Under the pieces are notes generated by a model that saw only the letters and a program-made list of their open reading frames with translations, had not been told where the DNA came from and made no database searches. Shown here piece after piece: positions 44,322 to 53,420 of a stretch of DNA of 64,000 nt. Within the stretch, counting starts at the first letter, position 1. Each line of letters starts with the position of its first letter. The position numbers and the translations under genes are program-made. Source of the stretch: LMUY01 sp965199105 (GTDB taxonomy: Bacteria > Pseudomonadota > Alphaproteobacteria > Acetobacterales > Acetobacteraceae); NCBI GenBank assembly GCA_965199105.1, contig CBDAQO010000002.1:1612001-1676000 (forward strand). The letters are read 5' to 3'.

Positions 44322-44933
44322 ATGGCGTCGACCACCAAACCACCCCCCAGCCGCGCCTACACCATCATCGGCGCGACCCTCGCCGCCATCCTGCTGCTCG
44401 CTGGCGCCGGCGTCTGGCTGCTCGCCCCCGCCAACGCGCCGCAGCAGGTTGCCATCGGCGGCCCGTTCCACCTGGTCGACAGCCACGACCACCCCGTCAC
44501 CGACCAGAGCTTCCGCGGCAAGGTCATGCTAGTCTACTTCGGCTACACCTATTGCCCGGACGTCTGCCCCACCACCCTCAACGACGTCGCCATCGCACTC
44601 GGCAAGCTCGGCCCCGCCGCCGACAAGCTCGCCCCCCTCTTCATCACCGTCGACCCGGCGCGCGACACCCCCGCCGTCATCGGCCAATACACCGCCGCCT
44701 TCAGCCCGCGCATCGAAGGCCTGACCGGATCGGCCGACCAGATCAAGGCCGTCGCCGACGAATACCGCGTCTACTACGCCAAGCACGTCACCGGCCCCGG
44801 CCCCGGCGACTACACCATGGACCACAGCTCGATCCTCTACGTCATGCGCCCCAATGGCCGCTTCGCCGGCATCATCCGCGCCGAAGAAAGCCCGGACGCG
44901 ATTGCCGCCGACTTGAAGAAATACGTGTCGTGA
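44322..44933 (+). CDS. SCO1/SenC family copper chaperone
   Basis: 203-aa membrane-anchored periplasmic thioredoxin-fold protein that delivers copper to the CuA site of cytochrome oxidase. N-terminal TM about 13-34; copper-binding YCPDVCP with Cys78 and Cys82, the conserved DPARDTP loop, and the third ligand His in YTMDHSSILYVM (about 167). Overlaps the following copper chaperone gene (GTGA). Confidence 0.93.
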   Translation: MASTTKPPPSRAYTIIGATLAAILLLAGAGVWLLAPANAPQQVAIGGPFHLVDSHDHPVTDQSFRGKVMLVYFGYTYCPDVCPTTLNDVAIALGKLGPAADKLAPLFITVDPARDTPAVIGQYTAAFSPRIEGLTGSADQIKAVADEYRVYYAKHVTGPGPGDYTMDHSSILYVMRPNGRFAGIIRAEESPDAIAADLKKYVS

Positions 44934-45427
44934 GAGCTCTGATGCTGGCCGCCGCACTGGCCGCCTCAAGCCTCCTGGCGGCTCACTTCGCCGCGGCCCA
45001 ACCCGCCGCCGTGGCAGTCGCCCCAGCGGTAGCAGTCGCCCCAGCGGTAGCAGTCACCCAGGTCTGGGCCCGGGCCAGCGCCGGCCCGGCCGACACCGGC
45101 GCCATCTACGCCACCATCACCGCCACCCAGCCCGACCGCCTCACCGGCGCCAGCACGCCGCTCGCCGCCATGGCCGAACTCCACCGCTCGATCATGGCCA
45201 ACGGCGTCATGGAAATGCGCCCCGTGCAGGACGGCCTGGCCGTCGCACCCGGCACCCCGGTCCAACTCAGCCCGGGCGGCTATCATTTGATGCTGATGGG
45301 CCTGAAGCGTCCGCTGCATCAGGGCGAGCGCTTTCCGGTCACCTTCACCTTCCAACACGCCGCCCCGCTGCTCACCGAAGCCACCGTCGCCGGCCCCGGC
45401 GCCACCCAGCCCCCACCTGCAAAGTAA
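44930..45427 (+). CDS. PCu(A)C-type copper chaperone
   Basis: 165-aa periplasmic DUF461 protein. Signal peptide (LMLAAALAASSLLAAHFAAA) then VTQVWARASAGPADTGAIY; copper ligands in MAELHRSIMANGVMEMRPV and GGYHLMLMGLKRPL (H-x-M patterns). Works with the Sco protein encoded just upstream in CuA assembly. The N-terminal part contains an 18-bp duplication (45011-45046) encoding VAVAPA repeats. Confidence 0.92.
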   Translation: MRALMLAAALAASSLLAAHFAAAQPAAVAVAPAVAVAPAVAVTQVWARASAGPADTGAIYATITATQPDRLTGASTPLAAMAELHRSIMANGVMEMRPVQDGLAVAPGTPVQLSPGGYHLMLMGLKRPLHQGERFPVTFTFQHAAPLLTEATVAGPGATQPPPAK

Positions 45428-45445
45428 CCGCCTGCAAAGTAACCG
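45416..45445. repeat. Tandem duplication, 2 x 15 bp, over a stop codon
   Basis: CCTGCAAAGTAACCG twice in a row; the first TAA ends the PCu(A)C gene and the second lies in the short gap before the convergent transferase gene. Confidence 0.85.
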
Positions 45446-45448
45446 CCG

Positions 45449-46228
45449 CTACACGCTGTGCGACACCATCGCCGGCTCTCCCGCCGCCGCCATCGGCGCA
45501 TGGTCCGCATCGGTCAGCACCCGCCAGGCGCCCCCGGCCAACACCTCGCTCGGGCGGAACCGCGCCTTGTAGGCCATCTTGGCACTCTCCGGCACCCAGT
45601 AGCCGAGATAGACATAAGGCAGCCCCAGCGCCTGCGCCCGCGCGATCAGCCACAGGATCGCGTAATTGCCCAACGACCGCCGCTCCTGCTCGGGCGCGAA
45701 GAAGCTGTACACCGCCGACAACCCGTCCCCCAGACGATCGGTGAGGCAGCCCCCCAGCAACCGCTCCTCGGCGTCGCGGAACTCCACGATCGCCGTCTCG
45801 ATCGGCGTGTCCTCGACCATGGCCCGGTAGTCGTAAAAGCTCATCGTCGCCATGTCGCCATCGCCATGCCGCGCCAACTGGTAGCGCTGGAACAACTGGA
45901 ACTGCTCCGCCGTCGCCCGCGCCGGCACTTCCACCCCCGCCACGTCCGCGTTGTAGCGCGCGATCCGACGCAGCGTGCGGTCGGCCTGGAACGTCGCCAC
46001 CGGGATGCGGATCGGCACGCACGCGTTGCAGGCCGGGCACACCGGCGCATAGGCGATGTTGTGGCTGCGGCGGAACCCGGCGCGCGACAGCCGGTCGTGC
46101 AAGGCGTCGCTGTCCGGCCCGGTGATCTCGGTCACCACCTTGCGCTCCGTGCGCCCAGCCACGTAGGGGCACGGCAACGGCGACGTCGTGTAGAAGAACT
46201 GCGGCCGGCGCGGGGGCTTGTAGGTCAT
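45449..46228 (-). CDS. bpt: Leucyl/arginyl-tRNA-protein transferase (Bpt/Ate type)
   Basis: 259-aa cytosolic enzyme that transfers an amino acid from tRNA to protein N-termini for N-end-rule degradation. N-terminal Cys cluster VCPACNACVPIRIPV; YPQFFYTTSPLPCPYV-like start, LGGCLTDRLGDGLSAVYSFF, LPYVYLGYWVPESAKMAYKA and a C-terminal FRPSEVL match the Bpt (Asp/Glu leucyltransferase) family. ATG 46228 with GGAG upstream. Convergent with the copper chaperone genes. Confidence 0.9.
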   Translation of the reverse strand: MTYKPPRRPQFFYTTSPLPCPYVAGRTERKVVTEITGPDSDALHDRLSRAGFRRSHNIAYAPVCPACNACVPIRIPVATFQADRTLRRIARYNADVAGVEVPARATAEQFQLFQRYQLARHGDGDMATMSFYDYRAMVEDTPIETAIVEFRDAEERLLGGCLTDRLGDGLSAVYSFFAPEQERRSLGNYAILWLIARAQALGLPYVYLGYWVPESAKMAYKARFRPSEVLAGGAWRVLTDADHAPMAAAGEPAMVSHSV

Positions 46229-46295
46229 GGGCACACCATGCTCCACGCGCCAGACCCGGCGGTCAACCGCCCGTTTCGATCGAACATGACCACGC

Positions 46296-48608
46296 TCAAT
46301 CCAACTCCCCCTCCGGCATCAGCGTCGCCTGCCCGAACTCGCCCGCCACCGGCCCCGGCAGCGTCACGCCCTGCCCATCGCGCCAGCGCTGCAGCAGGTC
46401 GCGGGCGTGCGGGCTCAACGGATGCCCCGACTCGCCAGGCGCCGTGATGAAGCGGCTGCCGTCCAGGTTGGCCAGGTCGTACACGCCGCGGAACCCCGGC
46501 CCATGCACGGCGGCAAACGAGTCCCCGACCGAGCCGCCGGCAAACACCGTGGTCGCATCCCCCGGCTGCGCGATCCGGTTGCTCAGCGGCGCCAGCACCG
46601 GGTCGGCAAAGCTCGCGATGTGCACGCTGCCCCAACGCCACTGCGCCGGGTCGGGCCCGAACCGCGCGGCCAATGGCGCCATCGCCGCGGCCAGCGCCTG
46701 GTCCAGCAAGGGCCCGCAATCCCCACCGCACCAGCCTTCCGCCGCCGGGCTCAGCGCAGCCGCCACCACGTCCGCACTGGGCGCGGGAATGGCGGCGGGC
46801 AGCCCCCGGCGCGCCAGCAGCAGGCGATAGAACTGGCGCCACCATGCCTCGAAGATCAGCGGTTGCGGCAGGTCGGTCGCCATCCGCCCATCCCACCCCA
46901 CCAGCAGCCCCGCCGCCCGCCCCGCCAGGTCGTCGCCACGCGGGCGCGCCAGCAGCACCGGCAGGATCGCCTGCGCGAACGTGCTCGTCGCGTCCACCTG
47001 CATCCGCGCGAAGTCGTCCAGCGTGTGGCTGCCGCTGCCCAGCATCTGCCGGATGCGCCGGGCGCGCCAATCGCCAAACCAGTCCTGCCCCATGAACACC
47101 GGGAAGTCCGGCGGCGCCACCCGCTCGTTGGCGTTCACCAGGTGGCCGCTCGCCGGGTTCACGCTGTGCGGCAGCGCGTCCCCGCTCGCCCACCCGACCC
47201 AGTCGTACGCGCCACTCGCCCCCGCCACCGGCCACTCCCCGTTCCCGGCCCGGCGCACCGGCACCCGCCCGGTGGTGAACTGGCCGATCCCCGCCTTGTC
47301 GGCCACCAGCAGGTTCTGGATCGGCGCGGTGATCTGCGGCGCCGCCTGCCCAGCCTCGGCCACGCTGCCCGCGTGGTTCAGCGCCAGCAGCCCGGTCGCC
47401 GCATCGTTGCCTGGCGCTAGCGCACCCATCGACAGCGCGAACACCGTGCCCGGCGCCGCAGCCACGCTGCCGGGGATGTCGCTCACCACCGGCCCGTGCC
47501 GCGTCTGGCGCACCGTCATCTCCTCGGCAGCCTGCCCGCGCACGGCAATGCGCTCGGTGCGGGTGGCAAAGGCAGCCGGCCCGCTCGGCGTCGCGTAGCG
47601 CCCATCCGGCAGCACCGTCTCGACGAACACATCCTCGGTGTCGGCGCCCGACGTGGTGAAGGTCCAGGCGATGCGCCGATTATGTCCCAACACCATGAAC
47701 GGCACGCCCGGCGCCGTGGCCCCGGCCAGGCTGTCCCCCGGCGTGTCGATGCGGGCGAGATACCAGATACCCGGCGTGCTGTAGCCCAGATGCGGATCAC
47801 CCGCGAGCAGAGGCGACCCGGTGGCACTGTGCGCCCCATCCACCGCCCACTCGTTGCTGGCCTGCGCGGGCAGGGTGAACGGCGCCGGAAAGCGCGGCAC
47901 GTACGCCTCCAGCAAACTCGCCAGCCCGGCCCAACGCGGCAGCACGGCAGCAGCACTCGGCCCCGGCGTGCCCTCCTGCGGCGGCCAAAGCTGGTCGATC
48001 TCGGCCCGCGGCACCCGGCCCAGCAGCGCGGTGCGGGCCAGTTCGTCGCGCCAGTTGCCACCCAGGTAGAGCGCCATCGTCTCGCCCCACAGCAGGCTGT
48101 CCACCGGCGTCCACGGCGCCGGCCGGCCCAGCACGGCGAACTGCACCGAGGTCCAGCGGCCATGCCCGGCCAGGTAGGCGTTCACCCCCCGCGTATACGC
48201 CTCGAGGATGGCGCGGGTGGGCGCCGGCGTCACCGCCCAGGCCGCCTCCGCCCGCGCCTGCAATCCCAGCACCCGCATCGTGCGGTCCAGCGGCAGCGCA
48301 CGCGGCCCAGCCAGTTCCGCCACCCGGCCAGACGCCGCCCGTCGCATCAGCTCCATCTGGAACATCCGGTCCCGCGCGTGCAGCCAACCCAGCGCCGCCG
48401 CCCCGTCATCCTCGTTGGCGGCGTGGATATGCGGAATGCCCCAAGCGTCGTACGCGACGCTCACCGGGGCGGACAACCCGGCGATGTGGGCGGACTCGTC
48501 AGCCGCGGGTAGACACAGGAACAGCACCGCCCCGACCGCGGCCAGCGCAAGCAGGACGAGGCCCCATGCCACGCCGATCAAGCGACCCAGAAAGCGGACG
48601 AAGCGCAT
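46296..48608 (-). CDS. Penicillin acylase family N-terminal-nucleophile hydrolase
   Basis: 770 aa, secreted or membrane-anchored (N-terminal hydrophobic segment 8-30). Processed into alpha and beta chains: the beta chain would start at Ser251 in QASNEWAVDG, the catalytic N-terminal Ser. Other family segments: YDAWGIPHIHAANEDD, ALGWLHARDRMFQMELMRR, DPHLGYSTPGIWYLA, PFMVLGHNRRIAWTFT and the later GSHTLDDFARMQVD. Substrates may be beta-lactams, N-acyl-homoserine lactones or other amides; not predictable. Confidence 0.9.
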   Translation of the reverse strand: MRFVRFLGRLIGVAWGLVLLALAAVGAVLFLCLPAADESAHIAGLSAPVSVAYDAWGIPHIHAANEDDGAAALGWLHARDRMFQMELMRRAASGRVAELAGPRALPLDRTMRVLGLQARAEAAWAVTPAPTRAILEAYTRGVNAYLAGHGRWTSVQFAVLGRPAPWTPVDSLLWGETMALYLGGNWRDELARTALLGRVPRAEIDQLWPPQEGTPGPSAAAVLPRWAGLASLLEAYVPRFPAPFTLPAQASNEWAVDGAHSATGSPLLAGDPHLGYSTPGIWYLARIDTPGDSLAGATAPGVPFMVLGHNRRIAWTFTTSGADTEDVFVETVLPDGRYATPSGPAAFATRTERIAVRGQAAEEMTVRQTRHGPVVSDIPGSVAAAPGTVFALSMGALAPGNDAATGLLALNHAGSVAEAGQAAPQITAPIQNLLVADKAGIGQFTTGRVPVRRAGNGEWPVAGASGAYDWVGWASGDALPHSVNPASGHLVNANERVAPPDFPVFMGQDWFGDWRARRIRQMLGSGSHTLDDFARMQVDATSTFAQAILPVLLARPRGDDLAGRAAGLLVGWDGRMATDLPQPLIFEAWWRQFYRLLLARRGLPAAIPAPSADVVAAALSPAAEGWCGGDCGPLLDQALAAAMAPLAARFGPDPAQWRWGSVHIASFADPVLAPLSNRIAQPGDATTVFAGGSVGDSFAAVHGPGFRGVYDLANLDGSRFITAPGESGHPLSPHARDLLQRWRDGQGVTLPGPVAGEFGQATLMPEGELD

Positions 48609-48670
48609 ACAGAGACAATGATGCCCCGACCGCCGCGCGTGAAGGGGCAGCCGCGCCTGAACCGGTCGGC

Positions 48671-49030
48671 GTGCGCCGCGGCCGCCAGTCGCACGCGCGC
48701 GGCGTCGCGGCCGAGGCGGCAGCCTGCACCGCGCTCCTGGCCGAGGGCTGGACGGTGCTGGCCCGCCGCCTGCGCACCCCCGCCGGCGAGATCGACATCG
48801 CGGCCGAGCGCGCCGGCCTGCTCGCCCTGGTGGAAGTGAAGGCGCGGCCCAACCTCGCCGTGGCCGCCGCCGCCCTCGGTCCCAGGCAGCGCGCCCGCCT
48901 CCTCGCCGCCGGGTCCGCCGTGCTGGCCGAGCATCCCGACTGGGGACGCGCCGGCGTCCGCTTCGACCTCATGGTGGTCGACGCCAAAGGCCAGGTGCGC
49001 CGGGTCGCAGACGCCTTCCGCGAGGAATAA
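48671..49030 (+). CDS. YraN/UPF0102 endonuclease-like protein
   Basis: About 119 aa with the UPF0102 nuclease-fold pattern: AAEAAACTALLAEGWTVLAR, TPAGEIDIAAERAGLLALVE and VKARPNLAVAAAALGPRQR, giving the E..EVK/GEID acidic core of the restriction-endonuclease fold. GTG 48671 gives the usual length; the frame is open upstream to ATG 48566 but that would overlap the divergent acylase gene start. Function of the family is unknown. Confidence 0.83.
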   Translation: MRRGRQSHARGVAAEAAACTALLAEGWTVLARRLRTPAGEIDIAAERAGLLALVEVKARPNLAVAAAALGPRQRARLLAAGSAVLAEHPDWGRAGVRFDLMVVDAKGQVRRVADAFREE

Positions 49031-49097
49031 TGCCGTTGCCGATTGACACGCGGTAGCGTAGCGAACATCCGCGTAGGTTACAGTCAGGTCATAACGG

Positions 49098-50021
49098 GTG
49101 TACTCCGCCGCAGCCATGGAAGCATCGAACCGCACCGAACCAGGCAGCCCGACTCTGGTTGCGCCAATCCTGCTCCCGCCCGTGCAGCCCCTGGCGCTGA
49201 CCGACCTGCGCGAGGAAATCTGGCAAGAGGTCGCCGACTGGCGCGCCCAGCTCGCGTTCGCCGCCGCGGTCCGCGCCATGGCGCTGGTGCCGGACGCGGC
49301 CGCCGCCCTGCTGTCCGGCGCACCCTCCGCGACATCCTACCGCCCGCTGCCCTTGCGCGCGCTGCTCGCGCTGGACGGCGCCGCCTTCATCACCGCGTCC
49401 TACCAAACCCTGCTCGGCCGGTCGCCCGACCAGACCGGCTTCGGCCAACTCACCGCCGAGCTCGCCCGCGGCTGCAGCAAGATCGAGGTGCTGCGCGGCA
49501 TCGCCGCCAGCGCCGAGGCGCGCGATCGCGGCCAACGGCTCCGCGGCCTGCAGGCGCGCTACGCCCTGCAACTGCTCTGCCGCCCCTACCTCGCTTTGGC
49601 CCGGCGCGGCCGCCGCGTGCTGCGGCGCCAGACGCCAACCGCCGCACCCTCCTTGGCCGCCCCCTTCTTGGCGGCACAGAGCACGCCGGTCACCCCCTGG
49701 ACCGCCCGGGTGCAACAGCAGCTCGCCGAGCAGCAGGCGGTGCTGGAGCTCATCACCGCCCAGCTCGGCGCCATGCAGGCGGCCCAGGAGGAACTGGCCC
49801 GCAAGACCCTCGCCATGCTGACCGAGCAGCACCGCCTGCTGACCGACCGCTCCAAGTGGGCCGCCGGGTCGGCGCGCCAAGCCGCCGCGCGGGAGGAGGA
49901 GCTGGTCGCCGCCACCGCCTCCCTGTCCGACGAACTCGCCGCCCTCGCCCGCCGCCTGGCAGCCCTCGAGTTCTACGGCACCGCCGCATCGCTGCGGAGC
50001 GAACCCGTCCGTCTGTCGTGA
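49098..50021 (+). CDS. DUF4214 domain protein with C-terminal coiled coil
   Basis: 307 aa. Residues about 95-150 form a DUF4214 domain (AFITASYQTLLGRSPDQTGF); residues about 205-300 are a long heptad-rich coiled coil (QQQLAEQQAVLELITAQLGA, EELVAATASLSDELAAL). DUF4214 proteins are often encoded with glycosyltransferases of surface polysaccharide synthesis, as here with three following. Start GTG 49098 or ATG 49116. Likely cytoplasmic scaffold; role inferred from context. Confidence 0.75.
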   Translation: MYSAAAMEASNRTEPGSPTLVAPILLPPVQPLALTDLREEIWQEVADWRAQLAFAAAVRAMALVPDAAAALLSGAPSATSYRPLPLRALLALDGAAFITASYQTLLGRSPDQTGFGQLTAELARGCSKIEVLRGIAASAEARDRGQRLRGLQARYALQLLCRPYLALARRGRRVLRRQTPTAAPSLAAPFLAAQSTPVTPWTARVQQQLAEQQAVLELITAQLGAMQAAQEELARKTLAMLTEQHRLLTDRSKWAAGSARQAAAREEELVAATASLSDELAALARRLAALEFYGTAASLRSEPVRLS

Positions 50022-50022
50022 C

Positions 50023-51069
50023 ATGAGGGTCGGCTTGGCCACCGTGCAGGTCCCGTTTGTCCGCGGCGGGGCCGAGCTGCTGGCGGAAAACCTGCAGGCC
50101 GCGCTGGAACGGGCCGGCCACGAGGCCGAGATTATCTCCCTGCCATTCAAGTGGTATGGCGCCGAGACGCTGGCCGACGTCATGCTCGCCGCCCGCCTCA
50201 TGCAGGTGGAGGACGAGGTCGGCCCCCGCATCGACCGCCTGATCGCGCTGAAGTTCCCCGCCTACTACATGCGCCACCACGCCAAACGCGCCTGGCTGCT
50301 GCACCAGCACCGCAGCGCCTACGAGCTGTGGGACGCCCCCATCAGCGACCTGGTCCACATGCCCGGCGGCGCCCACGTCCGCAGCGTCATCCACGCCGCC
50401 GACAACGCGCTGCTGCCCGAGTGCGCCCCGATCTACACCATCAGCCGCGGCGTCAGCGAACGCTTGCGCCGCTTCAACGGCCTGCACTCGCAACCGCTCT
50501 ACCACCCCCCACCCGGCGTGGAACACCTCCGCCAGGGCCCCTATGGCGACTACATCCTGTTCCCCAGCCGGATCAACGACGGCAAGCGCCAAGCCCTCGT
50601 GGTGGAAGCCCTGAGCCTGACCCGCGAGCCCGTGCGGGTGCACTTCATGGGCACCGCCGACACCCCTAGCTACGAGCGCCAACTCCGCCAGCGCTGCACC
50701 GCCCTAGGCCTGGACGAACGGGTGCGCTGGTGCGGCCGGGTCAGCGACGAGGAAAAGCAATCGCTCTATGCCGGCTGCCTCGCCGTGGTGTTCCCCCCCT
50801 TCGACGAGGACTACGGCTACGTCACGCTCGAGGCCATGGTGTGCGCCAAGGCGGTGCTGACCACGCTGGACGCCGGCGGCCCGCTCGACTTCGTGTCCGA
50901 CGGCCAAACCGGCCTGGTCTGCCCGCCGCAGCCCGCCGCTATCGCCGCCGCGCTCGACCGGATGTGGGCCGCCCGCGAGCAAACCCGCGCGTGGGGCGAG
51001 GCCGGCCGCGCCAGTTACGCCGACATGAACCTCACCTGGGCGCACGTCGTCCGCCATTTGCTCGCCTGA
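50023..51069 (+). CDS. Glycosyltransferase family 4
   Basis: 348-aa GT-B transferase. MRVGLATVQVPFVRGGAELL at the N-terminus, donor-binding side with ILFPSRINDGKRQALVVEAL (R-K pair), VRWCGRVSDEEKQSLYAGCL and VVFPPFDEDYGYVTLEAMVC with the E-x7-E region. Starts one base after the DUF4214 gene and is followed at once by the next transferase gene, so an exopolysaccharide or glycan operon is likely. Confidence 0.88.
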   Translation: MRVGLATVQVPFVRGGAELLAENLQAALERAGHEAEIISLPFKWYGAETLADVMLAARLMQVEDEVGPRIDRLIALKFPAYYMRHHAKRAWLLHQHRSAYELWDAPISDLVHMPGGAHVRSVIHAADNALLPECAPIYTISRGVSERLRRFNGLHSQPLYHPPPGVEHLRQGPYGDYILFPSRINDGKRQALVVEALSLTREPVRVHFMGTADTPSYERQLRQRCTALGLDERVRWCGRVSDEEKQSLYAGCLAVVFPPFDEDYGYVTLEAMVCAKAVLTTLDAGGPLDFVSDGQTGLVCPPQPAAIAAALDRMWAAREQTRAWGEAGRASYADMNLTWAHVVRHLLA

Positions 51070-52073
51070 TGCGGGTGGCCGTCGTGACCGCCGCCACGCC
51101 GTTCCGCGCCGCCCCGGAAAAGGCCCGCGCGGCGGCCCTGTGCACCGCGCTGCGGGCGGCCGGCGTGGAGGCGGAGGTGGTGGCGCTGCCCTTCGCACCC
51201 ACGCCCCCGATCGCCGTCCCGCCGCAGCTCCTGGCCTTCCGCCTGCTGGACCTGAGCGAGAGCATGGGTACCCGGATCGACCGGCTGATCGGCCTTGGCC
51301 TACCCGCCAGTGCCGTCGCCCACCCGCTCAAGATCCTCTGGCACGCCGCCCCGCCGCCTGCCGCCGGGCGCGACTGGCCCGGTGCGGCCGAAACCGACGC
51401 GCTGCTGCGCTGCGCCAGCCGCCAGGCCGCCGCCGAGAGCCACAGCCTGTTCGCCACCTCGCGCCACCTCGCCAACAGCCTGGCGCAGGACTGGAAGGCG
51501 CGGGTGCAGACGCTCTACCAGCCCTCGCCGCTGGCGCCGCTGTGCCGCCCCGTGCCGCCCGAGGACTACATCCTGGCCGATGGCTGCGACGCGGACGCCC
51601 GGCTCGCCTTGCTGCTGGACGCGCTGGAGCAGAGCCGCGCCGCCATCCGGGTGGTCGCGACCGCCGCGCACTGGCCAGCCGAACTCGCGGCCCAGGCCGA
51701 GCGACTCGCCCCGGGCCAGGTGACCCTGGTGTCCTCGCCCGCCCCGGAGCGCCTGGCCGCACTGCTGGGCGCCGCCCGCGCCGTGCTGCTGGCCGGCAGG
51801 CTTGGCGCCCACACCGACATCGCCCTCGCCGCCATGCTGTGCGGCCGCCCGCTGCTCGTCGCCAGCGACGCCGGCGCCCCGCTCGAGCTGGTCCGCCACG
51901 GCCAGACCGGCCTCGTCTTCGAACCCGCCGCCACCCCGCTCGCCGATGCGCTCGCCACCACCTGGAGCGACCGCCGGCGCGTCCGCAACTGGGGCGAGAT
52001 CGGGCTGCAACGCTACGGGGAACTGGCGCCGAGCTGGGAAAGTGTCACGCGATGCCTGCTCGCCTCCGCCTGA
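51069..52073 (+). CDS. Glycosyltransferase-like protein, diverged
   Basis: 334 aa. Same layout as its neighbour but with weaker motifs: MRVAVVTAATPFRAAPEKAR at the N-terminus, LAAMLCGRPLLVASDAGAPL near the C-terminus where an E-x7-E region would be, and LVRHGQTGLVFEPAATPLAD. The donor-site residues look eroded, so it may be inactive or use a different donor. ATG overlaps the previous stop (TGATG). Confidence 0.7.
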   Translation: MRVAVVTAATPFRAAPEKARAAALCTALRAAGVEAEVVALPFAPTPPIAVPPQLLAFRLLDLSESMGTRIDRLIGLGLPASAVAHPLKILWHAAPPPAAGRDWPGAAETDALLRCASRQAAAESHSLFATSRHLANSLAQDWKARVQTLYQPSPLAPLCRPVPPEDYILADGCDADARLALLLDALEQSRAAIRVVATAAHWPAELAAQAERLAPGQVTLVSSPAPERLAALLGAARAVLLAGRLGAHTDIALAAMLCGRPLLVASDAGAPLELVRHGQTGLVFEPAATPLADALATTWSDRRRVRNWGEIGLQRYGELAPSWESVTRCLLASA

Positions 52074-53419
52074 ACCTCTTCTCGCCGCTGCCGCCGCAGC
52101 CCAGCGACGTCGGCGACAACACCCTCATGGTGGCCGCAGCGCTGAGCGAGTTGGCCGAGGTGACGCTATGGACGCCGCATGCCACGCCGCCGGGGACGGA
52201 CCACGCCGAACCGGTGCTGGAAACCCAAGGCGGGCTGCGGCTCACCCTGCCCGTGGTGCAGTTCGACCCGGCGCGCATGGACTGGCCGCGCCTCCACCAG
52301 GCCGACGCGCAAGTCTACCACATCGGCAACAACAGCCAGTTCCACCACGCCATCTTCGAGGTGGCCGCCCAGGCGCCCGGCATCATGGTGCTGCACGACA
52401 CCCGGCTGCAGCACTTCTTCGCCTGGCAAGCGCTGACCGAAGGGCCGGCCCGGCAGGATTACCTCGCCCGCCTGCGCCGCAGCCATGGCGCCGCCGCCCT
52501 CGCCGACGCCGCGCGCTGGCTGGCCGGCAAGGAACCGTTCGACACCCTGGTCGAGCGCTACCCAATGACCGCCGCCGCCGCCGACGCCGCCCTCGCCGTC
52601 ATCGTGCACAACGGTGCCGAGTGGCCCCAATTGGCCAAGGCGACCCGCACGCCGGTGTTCTACCTGCCGCTCGCCTACGCCGCCGCGCCCCCCCGCTCCA
52701 GGGCGGCTCCAGGCGCCACGTTGCGCCTGGTGGCGTTCGGCTACCTCGGCCCCAACCGGCGCCTGGCCACCCTGCTCGAGGTGTTGGCGGGGCTGCCCGA
52801 CCAGGACGTGCGGCTGGACATCTACGGCCTGGTCGAGACCCCCGCCGCCATCGACGAGCAAGTCGCCGCGCTGCGCCTGACCGGACGCGTCACGCGCCAC
52901 GGCTTCGTCCCGGGCGAGGTGCTGAGCGCCGCACTCGCCCGCGCCGACCTGGCGATCAACCTGCGCTATCCCTCCATGGGCGAAGCCTCCGGCAGCCAGT
53001 TGCGCATCTGGGAGGCCGCCCTGGCCGCCGTCGTCACCCGCACCGGCTGGTATGCCACGCTGCCCGAGGACACCGTGCTGTTCGTCGAGCCGGAGCACGA
53101 GGCGGCGGATTTGCGCGCCCACCTGGCCGCGTTGCGCAACGAGCCCGAGCGCTTCCGCGAGATCGGCCGCCGCGGCCGCGCCCTCCTCGAGCGCGACCAC
53201 ACCCCGCAAGCCTACGCCACCCAGTTGCTGCAGGTGGCCGCGCAAACCCCCGCCCTGCACGCCCGCCGCGCCGCGCTGCAAGCCTCCCGCCGGGCCGCCC
53301 GCGCCATGCTGGGCCTGGCCGGCACCGAGGGCATCGCCCTTTGCGCCGCGGAGACCGCCGCCGCCGCCGCCGCGCTCTCCGGCGTCGCCGCCATCACCGA
53401 CCCGTCGCGACGTCCGTAA
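52052..53419 (+). CDS. Glycosyltransferase family 4-like protein
   Basis: 455 aa. N-terminal LNLFSPLPPQPSDVGDNTLM, acceptor-side GNNSQFHHAIFEVAAQAPGI and MVLHDTRLQHFFAWQAL; donor side LRLVAFGYLGPNRRLATLLE and EASGSQLRIWEAALAAVVTR. A C-terminal extension of about 50 Ala/Arg-rich residues follows the transferase domain. ATG 52052 lies inside the previous gene (22-base overlap, different frame). Third of three transferases in this run. Confidence 0.83.
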   Translation: MPARLRLNLFSPLPPQPSDVGDNTLMVAAALSELAEVTLWTPHATPPGTDHAEPVLETQGGLRLTLPVVQFDPARMDWPRLHQADAQVYHIGNNSQFHHAIFEVAAQAPGIMVLHDTRLQHFFAWQALTEGPARQDYLARLRRSHGAAALADAARWLAGKEPFDTLVERYPMTAAAADAALAVIVHNGAEWPQLAKATRTPVFYLPLAYAAAPPRSRAAPGATLRLVAFGYLGPNRRLATLLEVLAGLPDQDVRLDIYGLVETPAAIDEQVAALRLTGRVTRHGFVPGEVLSAALARADLAINLRYPSMGEASGSQLRIWEAALAAVVTRTGWYATLPEDTVLFVEPEHEAADLRAHLAALRNEPERFREIGRRGRALLERDHTPQAYATQLLQVAAQTPALHARRAALQASRRAARAMLGLAGTEGIALCAAETAAAAAALSGVAAITDPSRRP

Positions 53420-53420
53420 C

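Noticed and set aside
48566..48670. Upstream start for the YraN gene
   Set aside because: It would overlap the divergent acylase gene start, and the added residues lack family similarity.
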